Of a stretch of 64,000 nucleotides of DNA, positions 49,625-60,331 are shown piece after piece. The notes beneath the pieces were generated by a model. It was not told the DNA's origin. It ran no database searches and was given only the letters and a program-made list of their open reading frames with translations. The position numbers and the translations under genes are program-made. This DNA comes from Diprion similis. Its lineage: Eukaryota > Arthropoda > Insecta > Hymenoptera > Diprionidae. Position 1 is the stretch's first letter; every line of letters starts with the position of its first letter. The stretch covers positions 11,779,501-11,843,500 of the forward strand of contig NC_060110.1 of the NCBI RefSeq assembly GCF_021155765.1, given 5' to 3'.

Positions 49625-51556
49625 GTGAGTCTGTACCTGCCGTTACTTTCTTCCCCTACGCACGTCTCTTTTCTTCTCAACCATTCTCTTTTCTCTTTAC
49701 GAGAATCCCAGTCCTTTGCATGAATGCTTTAATGCCTTTGAAATTATTCAAATTTAATTCCCGCTACTTTGGATATGCATTTCAAATCCATTATGCGTAC
49801 GCACACTTCGACACCCGATGGAATATCGCTATATAAATGGTGAAGCAACCCTTTCTTGTTTCAAATCTTTGCGTAAGTCACCTTACCGAAAACGGTAATA
49901 CCGGTAAATGATGGGAAACTGTACTTTCAGTGGCATTTATTCACACACGTGCCAACAACTAACGACCTTTCACTTTGACTTCTGTTCTGCTTAATTATCA
50001 AACCAATTAGGTAGCTGAACAGGGTTGCCGCGTTATAGGTATTCACAAACCGAAAGTCTACATTGCTCAAATATTACCACAGGCGTAGATGGTAATTCAC
50101 AATATCATTTTACACGAATGCACGCGCAAGAAGTACTCGCTGACATTTTGCAATTTTTGAAATTAATAATGCTGCAATGCTCGTAAATGTAGAAGTAGGT
50201 CGCCGGAATTTATATGTATCGTCCGTGACATGAGTTAAGCGAGCAAGAAATCTTTCACCGCTGTATCGCGTTCGCGAGCAATTTCTCAATGATTCTACCA
50301 CAGATCAGAGTTGATGATAAATTTTTTTCCAACGAAAACTTGTATCATTTGAACCATCAGAAAGTCGGCATGGAAAATGAGTCATTAAGGCATTATATAA
50401 TGAGTATGGAAGAACGGATTGAACTAGGACAGCTGTCGTTTTTAGGCCATTAGTACCAAGTCGAGACGCGAAGGTTCACCTGTTTTGGATCACATGAGCT
50501 GTACAACAAACATTAGTAATTTCTTCTTGCGGTAGATGCAATTTGAAAATTCAGCTGTATTCGATTGTTCCATAACGTCCGGAAACACGAACATTAATCA
50601 TTATGCGTGCCAGTGGTCAACATCAGCAGCATTTAGTCGCAAAAACTAATATCGATATTTGCGGATTCAGAGAGAAATTTGACTTGTCTAAATTTGCTTT
50701 TAAATAATACCAACAGTTCAGATATTTACTGATAGACATGCCGTGAGCAAAATTCATCACAGCTGAATAATGAAAATTTTTTATATTGCACAGAGTAAAC
50801 ACAATTTATTGCTGCTTTTGCTTTCCGACATAATTTTTATGGCTCCAAAGCTTTTTGATTATTCAACGAAATAATTATTGTGTGAAATATTCAACGAAGA
50901 CAAGGCACAAAAAACGAAGCAATTCTTTTAAATTTTTCAAATTTCTTCAGTTAGCATGAGATCATTTTACAACGCTGTATGGTAAATTCTTCATAGTCAT
51001 TCTCCGCTTGTCTTACGTTAGTAAGCATAAATTTGAAATGTTTAATTTAGCAAAGCGCATCATGTCGATGGAAAAGTAAATAGCATCTTCACGGACAAGA
51101 ATCGCTAAGTTAAGCGTCCTTGTATCGAATACCTTCAACTAAAAATGAGTACGTATGTACAATGCTATGGATGGTTCATGGCAGGTACGCGTTCGCAGAC
51201 TGTAGATAGGCATAGGTATAAATTATCGAAAGTAAACAGTTTTGTAATTCTACAGTTGAGTTTATTGAACCTGTCCTGAGAGGTAGGACAAGAATTTCAT
51301 AATTTCTGCCCTGATTTTTACCAGTCGAGGAATATAAGCGTATATTTAATGATATGAGCACTAAAATGACTAGCTCAATGAGACTGGCTTCATTTTTATT
51401 TCTGCTATTACCTATCTTGTTCAGAATCGTCAGATCGAGTGACTCGATCCGAAGTTGATCTGAAATTATAAGATATTATGACTGAAATTCACATGTAATT
51501 TTTTGCATGATTTATTTTGTAAAAAATCACATTATATATCACAAAAGCCTGATTGA

Positions 51557-51629
51557 TCAGACAGACTAGATCAAAAATCGTACAGTGAACTATATAACTA
51601 TTATACGATTTTTGATGTAGTATGTCTGA
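51557..51629 (+). ncRNA. Candidate pre-miRNA-like hairpin
   Basis: Arms 51557-51582 and 51604-51629 are complementary over 26 positions with two mismatches, around a 21-nt loop. Partial pairing continues outward for about six more positions. A 73-nt fold with a stem of this length and few internal mismatches is what a microRNA precursor looks like. A small MITE-type remnant would look similar. I do not recognise either arm as a known insect microRNA, and the strand is undetermined because both strands fold. Confidence 0.35.
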
Positions 51630-53230
51630 TGATTCGTACTCTTTTAATTCGTTATGTAATATTTTACAAAATAAAGCATGGAATAGATTACACGTTAATT
51701 TCAGTCGTAACGTTTTATAATTTAACACATCATAATTTTTAGTAAAATTAAAATACATTTTTGGAGGCGCTATACGTGTGACTCGTTATAATCAAATGTA
51801 TTGATGTTTTGAAAGAAAACACTTTACGATGGGTAAAAGTACATAGAGCAGAAAGCATTATTTCCTCAAGCCCTCATCACCGAAAGCGTCTCAACTTTCA
51901 TATACTTGTCTCAGCAACCCTTTCATCGATACGTCCGCTTCGGCCAATTGTTCTCTCATGCACTAAATATCGTCGTATACGTTTCAGCATCTTTTGGGCC
52001 TCCGCTCACCCTCATGACCAGTTTTCTTCCAAGGAACCTTTGACAAGCTCATAATATTTGAACAACGAGCAAATGTACAGCATGGAATTGTTTAGTAAAA
52101 TTGGAGTCTGTACTTTTACGCTGCGATTTTTTTTTCGCATATTTTTAGGGAGCCACCCGGAAACAGTCGTGTGTCGATGTCAGCTCCAGTCATGGTTTTT
52201 CTTGGGTTTTTACGGACACGGGTTTTGGTTTATTACTTTAAAGATTCCTAATTAAAATTCCAAACAGACTCTACGCAGCCAACGCCTCATTGCCACATTA
52301 ACGCTAGCAGCCAATATTTTAGCATAACAATTCTCATGTCTGTTGAATTATGCATATTTACTTCAAGAGCAAGCCTTCAATTTACGAACAAATCCTTACG
52401 AACGCTAGGGTATAATACTATTAGCAAACCTGAGGACGGCTAATTTTACGTTTGCAGGTATACGCTGTTCGAGTACACATCAGCTGCAAGGTATTTCCCA
52501 GGAAATCGTAGTTTTTTTGAGAGCGCACGGATGTACTGTGGTATTGAATAATCAAGTGCTTAGGTAGACGAAAATATTTATGCCTGTACGAATGGTGAAT
52601 ATCGTTGGATGAAAATTGTGCATCCGTAGCATTTATTTTTCTCTTTTTCCATCTGTATAAAATACTCTCAGTTTTATTTCTTCGTCCATGCATAGTGTGG
52701 AGGTAATTTATATTCGATAAATTTTTTGGCAAAGTAAATTACATGATTTGTGTAATTTAAGATCGAGGAAGTAAGGTCAAAGTACCTATAGTGTCGAATC
52801 TATCCTGAAATTGCTTAAAAATTAGCTGGTCATAAATCAGTAATTAGAGTCAATCTTATAGTTTGAAATTGCTTAGAATCACTGGGCTATCTCAAGGAAA
52901 TAACCATCTTAATCTTCCTATTTCGAAATCGAAAAAATTCAATGAAACAACAGGTCGTTAAAAATTTTCCTTGAAAAAATATCGTTTGTTTTTGAAAAAT
53001 ATGCCTTCGGCTCTTTAATGTTCTTCGTATAAAGTTCTCTCCAATACCGTGTAAATGTGTCTGTGCCTCATTCACACCCGCACGATTCATGTTTAGGATA
53101 TGTTAATCGAAATTTGTTTATACAGAGTTGTGTCAATCTTGACTGTATTTAATTAACAGACTAGTGGAGAAAAAATGAGCACAGTTATTAAAATTCATGC
53201 AATTTGCTCTTTAGAATAAGACCTGTTCCT

Positions 53231-53271
53231 ACGTTCTCATCGCAATTCTCGCTTTCGTTGCGAGAGAACGT
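53231..53271. repeat. 14-bp stem-loop with one bulge
   Basis: Arms 53231-53245 and 53258-53271 pair over 14 bp with a single bulged A at 53239 and a 12-nt loop. GC-rich compared with surroundings. Confidence 0.7.
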
Positions 53272-54159
53272 CTGTAAAAAGCGTATGCAGTATTGATGAT
53301 TAGCTAAAATCATTTAGCAATCCGTCAGATCAAGCTAGAGACGGAATTATAATTTAAGAGAATTAATTTTTGAATTTCACGATTTCGACATCACAGTGAT
53401 CACAAGTCACACCATAATATTAGCACGAACCATGAATACGAGCTGTGCTATAATAAATACAATACACAATGCCATTATGCGCATAGTCTGCTCATTCGAG
53501 GAACTCTGATCTGTTCTGTCCGGATTACAAGCTACGGTTCACGCAATAATTTTCACTTTAAACGTCGAATGAATCGAATTAGACTTTATCCGTAATTTAC
53601 TTGTACTCATTGAATAAAATTCGAAGACCAGCAATTTCACCGTTTTCAACGTGTTTCTCTATGATGAGAAGAAAAAATGGCCTTGTTACTCGTTGATGCG
53701 GTTGAGGGTCACCTTCGTGGTTCGAGTGAAAGTAAAATAGACGAAGGCTAGGAGAAGAAAGTGAATCTTCGTCCAGGGATCTGCTGCTTGAGCGAAGTTG
53801 AGTACGGATCCTGCAGGCGATACATGTTCTGTAGGCTTGTTGCTGCAGAAGCAGCTAGGTAACTTTCAAAATTGGTATAGCGTTCCGAGTAATTAGATTT
53901 AGGATGTAACCGTACGAGGATTCCCCTAATATAGCCGTGGGCGTGAACTAATAAGTTTTCCAGGTGTTTGGGGGGAAACTAAAGTGAAATGCCGAAATTT
54001 AGGTGAGGGACAAACGAATGCAGACGCGGCTACGTTGCTGCCGGTGGAGTTAAATTGGAGGGAAATCGTAGTGACCGGACTATTTCGGTTTTGGGCATAC
54101 GACGATCAACACCTCAGTCCGTTTCGGTCTAGCTCCGTCGAGTGTCCTTCTCTTGGACT

Positions 54160-54331
54160 CAGTCAGTGCCATCGGTGAACAAGACCTGTGACGGTTGTGC
54201 GTTTAAACCTTCGAATTAATTTTACAATTCAAACATTTGTTATCCCCAACCAGCAGTGGCAACGAAAGCACTTTGTGAAATAATAATCGGTTTATAAAAA
54301 TTCCCTACAAAGTGCCCTCTGCCAATCAGCA
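54160..54331 (+). promoter_or_regulatory. Possible alternative promoter and 5' exon of the CRAL-TRIO gene
   Basis: A double TCAGT initiator-like motif lies near 54158-54166, after a more GC-rich stretch, and a consensus GTGAGT donor follows at 54332. An exon between them would splice about 1 kb downstream to 55312. Evidence is limited to motifs. Confidence 0.25.
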
Positions 54332-55314
54332 GTGAGTAATAATTATTTTTTTTTTCTTCAATATTAGAAACTATTTCAATAATTCAACTGTAACATAGCA
54401 GTTTCCTTTACTCAGATTCTTCATTTTAGTTCAGTCGAATTTTTTTTTTTTTTACAATTTTGTCTCCTCAGCTTATTTCTTTCTAATTTAATTTTTTATT
54501 CAGCTGTCCAGCTATACATATATATCTTAAGTTCCTCAAAACTTGCTGGTAAATTTGGTATTGGAATTCATTTGATTATACATTTGATTGTATATCTGTC
54601 TGCTGATCTATAAAATGAAATATTAACGGCACAGTTAGACAGTACCGTTAGACTGATATGTATTTAACGGTTTACATGATTTCCGGGATAATTTAGTGTC
54701 AGGTAGAAGATTCGATTAGAAAGCTGGTAGCCACACACATCAATGCGCGTCAGACTCATTATATGTGTGTTCACTTTCATTTTCTTTAGATCGCTTATTG
54801 GTTAACGTGGTCACGAATGTGCTTTTGTAATGTATTAGGAGATGATTATGAAATAGTGAGCACGGAGTTTCAATACGAAATTCGTTCCAAGTTTTGTTTT
54901 CGTTCGTGGTGAGAATTCGGAACAAGTCCATGACGGTACTCCTTCTCAAGGCCTCCTTGTATGAAAAATTGCCAACTATTAACGTAATCATTTTTTTGTT
55001 ACGTAAAATGTACATGTAGTAATAATAATGTATATGTATAACACAGGAATCGAAAGTTTGTTAGACCGGAACAACATGCTCGCCATCTATAAATTGAAGT
55101 TTATACAATTTGTTACGTGGAACCTTCTTATGCATTTTACCCTTGTACTAACCGTTACATTTTCACGACTCCTGGTTCAGAAATTTTACATGAATGATTA
55201 TGTCAAATATTCTGAGTGAAAGCAACCCATTTCGACTTTCCACATACGAAAGACGTTCTACCTTCGATCACTATAGTTACGTAAAAATTATAACTTGACA
55301 TTTTATTTCAGGCA

Positions 55315-55708
55315 ATGGGTATGGGAGGTCAGCATCAAGTGGAGGGCTATGAGTGCGGATTAAGTCCAGAAGCCCAGACTGCCGCAAGGGTAGAACTCAG
55401 AGAAGATGAGAAAACCCGTGAACATGCTCTCTCGCAACTTAGACACTGGATACTCAAGCATCCGAAAATCAAGAACTGCCGAACAGACGCAGTCTTTCTG
55501 CTCAGATTTCTTAGAACCAAAAAATTCAGCGTTCCTCTGGCCCAGGACATGATCGAACGATACCTCACCATCAGACAGCTGTACCCGAACTGGTTTCAAA
55601 ATTTGGACATCAACGACCCTGCTATGGAAGCCATCATAGACAGCGGTTATCTGGTTCCTCTTCCTCAGAGGGACCGTCTTGGTCGCCAAGTTATCTTATC
55701 CTGTGCCG
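55315..55708 (+). CDS. CRAL-TRIO gene, coding exon 1
   Basis: Acceptor TTTCAG at 55311, ATG at 55315, donor GTAAGA at 55709 in phase 1. Encodes the helical CRAL-TRIO N domain and the first strand of the lipid-binding domain (GRQVILSCAG). Confidence 0.92.
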
Positions 55709-56716
55709 GTAAGAAGCTCTTGAATGCCCAACAATTAATTTTTTAACCTCACGTGGACAGAAAACGCTATATGAAACCGGCGTATTATCGTTTTGTTAAC
55801 AATACACTGCATCTATTCGAGTATTCTATGTGCTACTTAACTTGATATTGGGAAAATTATAACGATATATTTAATATTGGCTGTAGGACGGTTCGATCCA
55901 TACAAGTTCACATCAGCGCAAATGGCCAGGGCGCACAGTTTGGTGGTCGAAACTCTGATGGACGAAGAGGAAAATCAGGTTCATGGATACAGTCATGTGA
56001 ACGACGAGTCTGGACTTACAATGGGCCATCTTAGTGCATGGTCGTTAACGGATATAAGGAATATGCTGAGGTGCATTCAAAACAGCACGCCAATGAGGCA
56101 CAAGGAAACGCATTTCATTAACATTCCCAGCTATGCCACAAAGATCATTGAATTTGCAGTCTCACTTCTCAACGACAAGCTGAAAGGACGCGTTCTGGTA
56201 AGTGAGACTCAGAGCGAAATTGTTGGAGAAATTTGTAACGACGAAGGAAATGGTAGTCGACTAGGATGGTGCTGGATTTAGTTAACCATTCTGTTATTTC
56301 GTCTATTATAGGTGCACAAAAATCTCGATGAGCTGAAACTAGCAATCGACCCGAAAATTCTACCAAAAGAATACGGAGGCGATATCCCGATGGCGGAAAT
56401 GATTGGTGAGTAATAGTATTCATCTTTATACAAGCATTTATTTATCCGTCTCGTTCATGCAACAGTCTCTTTATAACTTTCACACGGAAGCTGAGGGTAT
56501 ATATACCTTGTACGTAACGTAACAGTTTGCAATCGTAACGTGTCTTATTCTCGGTATTCAGCAACTTTCAAAACAACGCTGCGCGCAAAACGGGACGAAC
56601 TCAAAGCCCTGGATGACATGTATATTGAGCTCTCTCCGAAAGAAAACTGCACGTCAACTACAAGTGATGGCTTGGGTGGTATATCTGGCTCATTCCGGAA
56701 GTTGGAAGTAGACTAA
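55315..56716 (+). CDS. CRAL-TRIO lipid-transfer protein (alpha-tocopherol transfer protein-like)
   Basis: CRAL-TRIO (Sec14-like) proteins carry one small hydrophobic ligand in a closed pocket between membranes. Ligand specificity cannot be read here. Coding exons: 55315-55708, 55887-56197, 56312-56405 and 56562-56716, all GT-AG and frame-continuous, giving 317 aa, normal for the family. Residues about 20-85 form the CRAL-TRIO N domain (RTDAVFLLRFLRTKKFSVPL). The lipid-binding domain follows (GRFDPYKFTSAQMARAHSLV, then FINIPSYATKIIEFAVSLLN). A basic LKGRVLVHKN segment and LPKEYGGDIP match the gate-closing end of the domain in TTPA-like proteins. The C-terminus GSFRKLEVD is typical of insect members as I recall them. 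ATG at 55315 is three bases after the acceptor and is the first in frame, so the 5' UTR is on upstream exons. AATAAA signals follow at 57267 and 57513. Convergent with TMEM14. Confidence 0.93.
55887..56197 (+). CDS. CRAL-TRIO gene, coding exon 2
   Basis: Acceptor TGTAG, donor GTAAGT, ends in phase 0. Encodes most of the lipid-binding domain, GRFDPYKF to LKGRVL. Confidence 0.92.
56312..56405 (+). CDS. CRAL-TRIO gene, coding exon 3
   Basis: Acceptor TTATAG, donor GTGAGT. Encodes VHKNLDELKLAIDPKILPKE and YGGDIPMAEM. Confidence 0.9.
56562..56716 (+). CDS. CRAL-TRIO gene, last coding exon
   Basis: Acceptor ATTCAG. Encodes a final helix (TLRAKRDELKALDDMYIEL) and the tail ending SFRKLEVD, with TAA at 56714-56716. 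Confidence 0.9.
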
Positions 56717-58239
56717 TGCTTATAATTGAGTGTTTTAGTTGGGTGTAAATATTGATGTTATTGCGGCAGAACCGTTAAGGCCGAATTATTAAGTTCAGTT
56801 TATTATATATGTTAGTCATATTTTCACCGCCTTAAAAACAATCAGCCTAATCCGTGATTGATGAGTCACATACAATTGGAATATTCCACTTCAATTAATA
56901 CATTCTTAACATTATACTCTCTGTCGTTACTCATTGAGGATTATTAATTTGTACATATGACAACCATGTCTGTTATATTCATTAAGTTCGCTATGCATTA
57001 ATTTTATTTTAACTTACGAGTAGATTAGCTATAAGGGATACGTACGTTAGCAGACAATATCAATTATGTTGCCCTGCCGGTGGATTCAGTTACCTACAAA
57101 TGTTTTCACGAGTCTCTAACAGAGCACCTTAGAAATAATTTAGATACAATTAATAATAAGCTATATATACATTATATGTTTAGTTTTGCATAACGTTTCG
57201 AAATGTAACCCTTATATGACTTACAGTATTTGACAATTTTAATACGTAAGTCGTTACTCGATGCAGAATAAATTAGAAAGTTTGATACCTGTAGATCTCG
57301 GCACGACGCGTTAAAACATTACGCAGTGACTTTGCGTTATAAACGATGAAATAATCGTGATTGGTGGATCGGCTCATTACTTGATAGAAATCCAGTAGTT
57401 GAATGTTTATCCTGCATCGTAAAATGTAAGAAGTATATGTACTTTCACCTGATGGTGATAAAAAATTATGATTGTGATAAGTATCTCGTAAATCACTGAA
57501 AATTGTACTCGGAATAAAGTGTCTAAAATTAAAAAGGAAAATTTATTCATATCGTTTAGAATTTTTATCATTTCTTTCCCCGAAAGATTTCATGTATTAC
57601 GGGAAATTTCATTGGAAAGGAATGCGAAGATTTGTAATTCAATTTATTTTTAAGCGAAAGATGAGGTGACAACCCAATCACATTAAAATATCAATAGCAT
57701 AAGAGTTAAGCGTACATTTGTATGACAAACTGTTTTCGATATCTTGAATTAAGAACTTCGTTTATTATTCATGATATGAGATGAACTTATTCATATGAAA
57801 TGTTCACACTGTTCGATCAACGGATTGAGCAGCTTTTAATAAAATCAGCATCATATACAAATCAGTATTGACTGAAAGTTAATTTCGCGGAAGATGATCA
57901 GAATGGTTTATAGTCTGCAAGTAGTCAGTCCTATCAATATCTACTCTACTGATTACATGCAAGGCCTTCAACGATCAACGTTACCGATTTAGAAATTACC
58001 TTCATTGGCAATACGTGAATCGTGTAGATTAATCCTAGCATATCTGAAAAGGCACATACGGAATTTAATTCCAATATTGAGTAGTGAATGAATGCGGTTC
58101 TAAAAACTTTACCGTGTCATGGGCATATTTCAGGAGACTCTTTCTCTGAAGTTTGACACAGGCGTTTATCTCAAAGTACTATAGGGAGTGCATTATGAAA
58201 TGAGATTAAAATCCGATGAATAATAAGCAAGAAATTTGA
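56717..58239. other. Convergent 3' ends: CRAL-TRIO 3' UTR and spacer
   Basis: AT-rich, no coding sequence seen. Plus-strand AATAAA at 57267-57272 and 57513-57518 probably end the CRAL-TRIO transcript. About 0.7 kb separates the second from the TMEM14 signal on the other strand. Confidence 0.6.
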
Positions 58240-58245
58240 TTTATT
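58240..58245 (-). terminator. TMEM14 polyadenylation signal
   Basis: AATAAA on the minus strand, about 200 nt downstream of the TMEM14 stop codon. First canonical signal in that direction. Confidence 0.5.
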
Positions 58246-58445
58246 TTGTTCATAAAATCACAACGCGATCACACTACATCTCACTGTGATAAATGATGAG
58301 TGCAATCTACGTATAAAACTATCGAGTACAAAATCATACACAACAATCACCATATACCCAGAGTGTAAAGTTGCACAGTAATGCGGCTGGACGATTGAAT
58401 TACTTGTGCAAATTAATATAGATTAGATTATGGACGTCAAAATAT

Positions 58446-58515
58446 TCATTGGTGCTTTGTTCCTGTTATTGTCGGTGAAAAATGCCGTACCAAGAGCCTG
58501 ATCACCATTGCAGTG
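58446..58515 (-). CDS. TMEM14C: TMEM14 exon 3 (70 nt)
   Basis: Acceptor TTCCAG at 58516. The first base completes a Ser codon, followed by TAMVIRLLVRHFSPTITGTK, two further residues and TGA at 58448-58446. It restores the expected C-terminal hydrophobic segment and family length. Confidence 0.8.
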
Positions 58516-59397
58516 CTGGAAGAATTTCATTAATTGTATATTGGTGGCAAAATCAAATATCAACATAATCTCACGTGTAGTGAACCTTAACATCCCTACC
58601 AAATCTCAATGCACCTATTACCTTATGACAGTAATCACACCAGCAGGCATAACTTTTCTAGAATTATAGAACCGGTAGCCCATTATGCCGCCAAGAGTTG
58701 CGCTAGTACCCAACAACATCCCATAGTTGTTTGGGTCCTGGGTAGTTTGGTATGCTCCAAAACCCAACAGTGAACCAAACAAAAGTCCAGCACCCAATGA
58801 TGGAATTGAATCTGTGGAAATAAATTTCAAGAATTACATCTCAATTTCGAAGAAGCCAATTAGCTGCGATCGATGTAAGTTAATATGAAAATTGGAACTT
58901 GTTATGAAAAAATAACAAAATACTGTAAATCCTACGTGCCCTAAAATGGAGTAACACGTTATAGATAAGACACCTTATGAAAGCTGCCAAGTTTGAATCG
59001 ATGAAGATAAGGCACAGATATCATAGGAAAGAAATCATGAATGTGATCTAGCTATAGACCGATACATATCGGGTCAACAAAAATGTACGAAAATTGATGA
59101 CAGAAGAAATAGCAATGATTGCACATACGCTACTAAACAATTGAGAAATGACGATGGATGAACGAAATCGAAACAAAATAATTTGTTTCATTGTTAGTGA
59201 TATCATGCACGAAATAGGTATCAATTGATATCACAAAGCCGACAGCGAACTAACGTGAGAGTGCAAAAAATAAGTCTAAGCGCATGGCAATTTCAGAACA
59301 AGGAAGTTATGATATACTTACTAGATTTGACATAACCCATTATGCCTCCCGCAGCAACAGTAGCGGCATACGCAAACCCGGGAATATCCAAAGGCAT
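58446..59397 (-). CDS. TMEM14C: TMEM14 family small membrane protein, split gene
   Basis: TMEM14 proteins are about 110-aa membrane proteins. Vertebrate TMEM14C sits in the mitochondrial inner membrane and supports porphyrin transport for haem synthesis; the insect role is assumed similar. Three coding exons on the minus strand, 59397-59322, 58811-58622 and 58515-58446, give 111 aa, the family length. The sequence has glycine-rich transmembrane segments: AYAATVAAGGIMGYVKS, then SIPSLGAGLLFGSLLGFGAY, then LLGTSATLGGIMGYRFYNSR, and the conserved MPAGVI. If exon 2 were read on, the protein would stop prematurely at TAA 58618. Splicing at GTAATA (58621) to the acceptor at 58516 instead gives ITVIS-TAMVIRLLVRHF, a proper fourth hydrophobic segment. 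The ATG context (AAAAATGCC) is good. C versus A/B paralogue is not resolved. Confidence 0.9.
58622..58811 (-). CDS. TMEM14C: TMEM14 exon 2
   Basis: Acceptor CCACAG at 58812. Encodes SIPSLGAGLLFGSLLGFGAY through KVMPAGVITVI. Donor GTAATA at 58621 leaves two bases. Confidence 0.9.
59322..59397 (-). CDS. TMEM14C: TMEM14 exon 1
   Basis: ATG at 59397 encodes MPLDIPGFAYAATVAAGG and on to GYVKS. Donor GTAAGT at 59321, phase 1, rebuilds an Asn codon with exon 2 (KSNSIPSL). Confidence 0.92.
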
Positions 59398-59648
59398 TTT
59401 TAGTGAATAATTTCAAGCGATTCTTTTACGTTACGTGAGACCCCAGACCGTCTGCCTGTCACGCAAGACTTTAATCTTGAATTGAGCTGGTAATAATTGA
59501 TGTGATAAGACCGGAGACTACCGGCTGGATTCGAAATCACGATGAATGACGACGGAGAGAAGCGGAAGAGAGCTCACGCGACACGCTCACGTTTTCTCGG
59601 AACCCCGGTTTCGTACCATCCGCTGACACGATATGGGTCGGTGATCGT

Positions 59649-59812
59649 ATGTCGGTAACCGAACAATATCTTTGCCATACTTAACAACAGAGAAGCAGGG
59701 AATGATACAGGATACCATTAATGGAGATCCTGAATCGAACTTGAACAAATTAAAAGCATCCGCTGCATCCATAATACTGATCGCATGTAGAGTATTTATC
59801 GGTTACCGACAT
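59649..59812. repeat. Inverted repeat ATGTCGGTAACCGA / TCGGTTACCGACAT
   Basis: Two perfect 14-bp arms at 59649-59662 and 59799-59812, 136 nt apart. Each arm contains a near-palindromic TCGGTNACCGA core, which suggests a dimeric-factor site or the termini of a small element. Confidence 0.6.
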
Positions 59813-59813
59813 C

Positions 59814-59843
59814 GTTGACTGAAGATGCATATCTTCAGTCGAC
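59814..59843. repeat. 13-bp stem-loop
   Basis: Arms 59814-59826 and 59831-59843 pair at 12 of 13 positions around a 4-nt loop (GCAT), immediately next to the inverted-repeat arm ending at 59812. Confidence 0.7.
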
Positions 59844-60331
59844 GCCGACATGAAATTACCGACCACGCACCCGAATGGTTGATTCTAAAAACCATTGACA
59901 AATCCTGAATGAACGTAAAAACCCATTCGGTGTCAGACGTCGCTACGAGATCGGAGGCTGTGGCGCGCACAGCACCAACACTGTAGTTAGTTTTAAGGCC
60001 CCGCTGACCTGACATGTCAGAAATAGTGAAATAGCCTAGACGAATTCTGCGATAACGAGAGTATGAATCTTACTCGAAAATATTTTGAATAGTAGCTTGA
60101 ATAATAGTGAACGTGTGAATCTCAGTCACTGCTCAGGCAAATCGCTGATGATGTTTATAATATAGAATGATGAAGTGAAGGAAATCATGCAACAACGAAC
60201 ATGGCCGATCGGAGCTACCGCATGTTGAATATTCACTGATTGCACTGTTCCGCGATTTCTTTCACCCTCGCCATAGAGATTCACGTGTTCGAAAGCACAC
60301 ACGTTATCCATGAAAACTTATACTATCAGTT

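Larger units (their letters stand above)
49625..55311 (+). other. Probable 5' intron of the CRAL-TRIO gene
   Basis: About 5.7 kb with no recognised coding sequence. It includes hairpins at 51557-51629 and 53231-53271 and a possible internal promoter near 54160. Open frames are short. Confidence 0.4.
59398..60331. other. TMEM14 upstream region up to the satellite edge
   Basis: Presumed TMEM14 promoter and 5' UTR near 59400-59600. Beyond that I see no gene. Frames at 59587-59772 and 59803-60015 on the minus strand are short and unrecognised. It contains a 14-bp inverted repeat (59649-59662 with 59799-59812) and a stem-loop at 59814-59843. Confidence 0.45.

Noticed and set aside
53700..53735. 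Possible tRNA B-box (GTGGTTCGAGTG)
   Set aside because: No matching A-box, acceptor stem or anticodon arm could be laid out around it.
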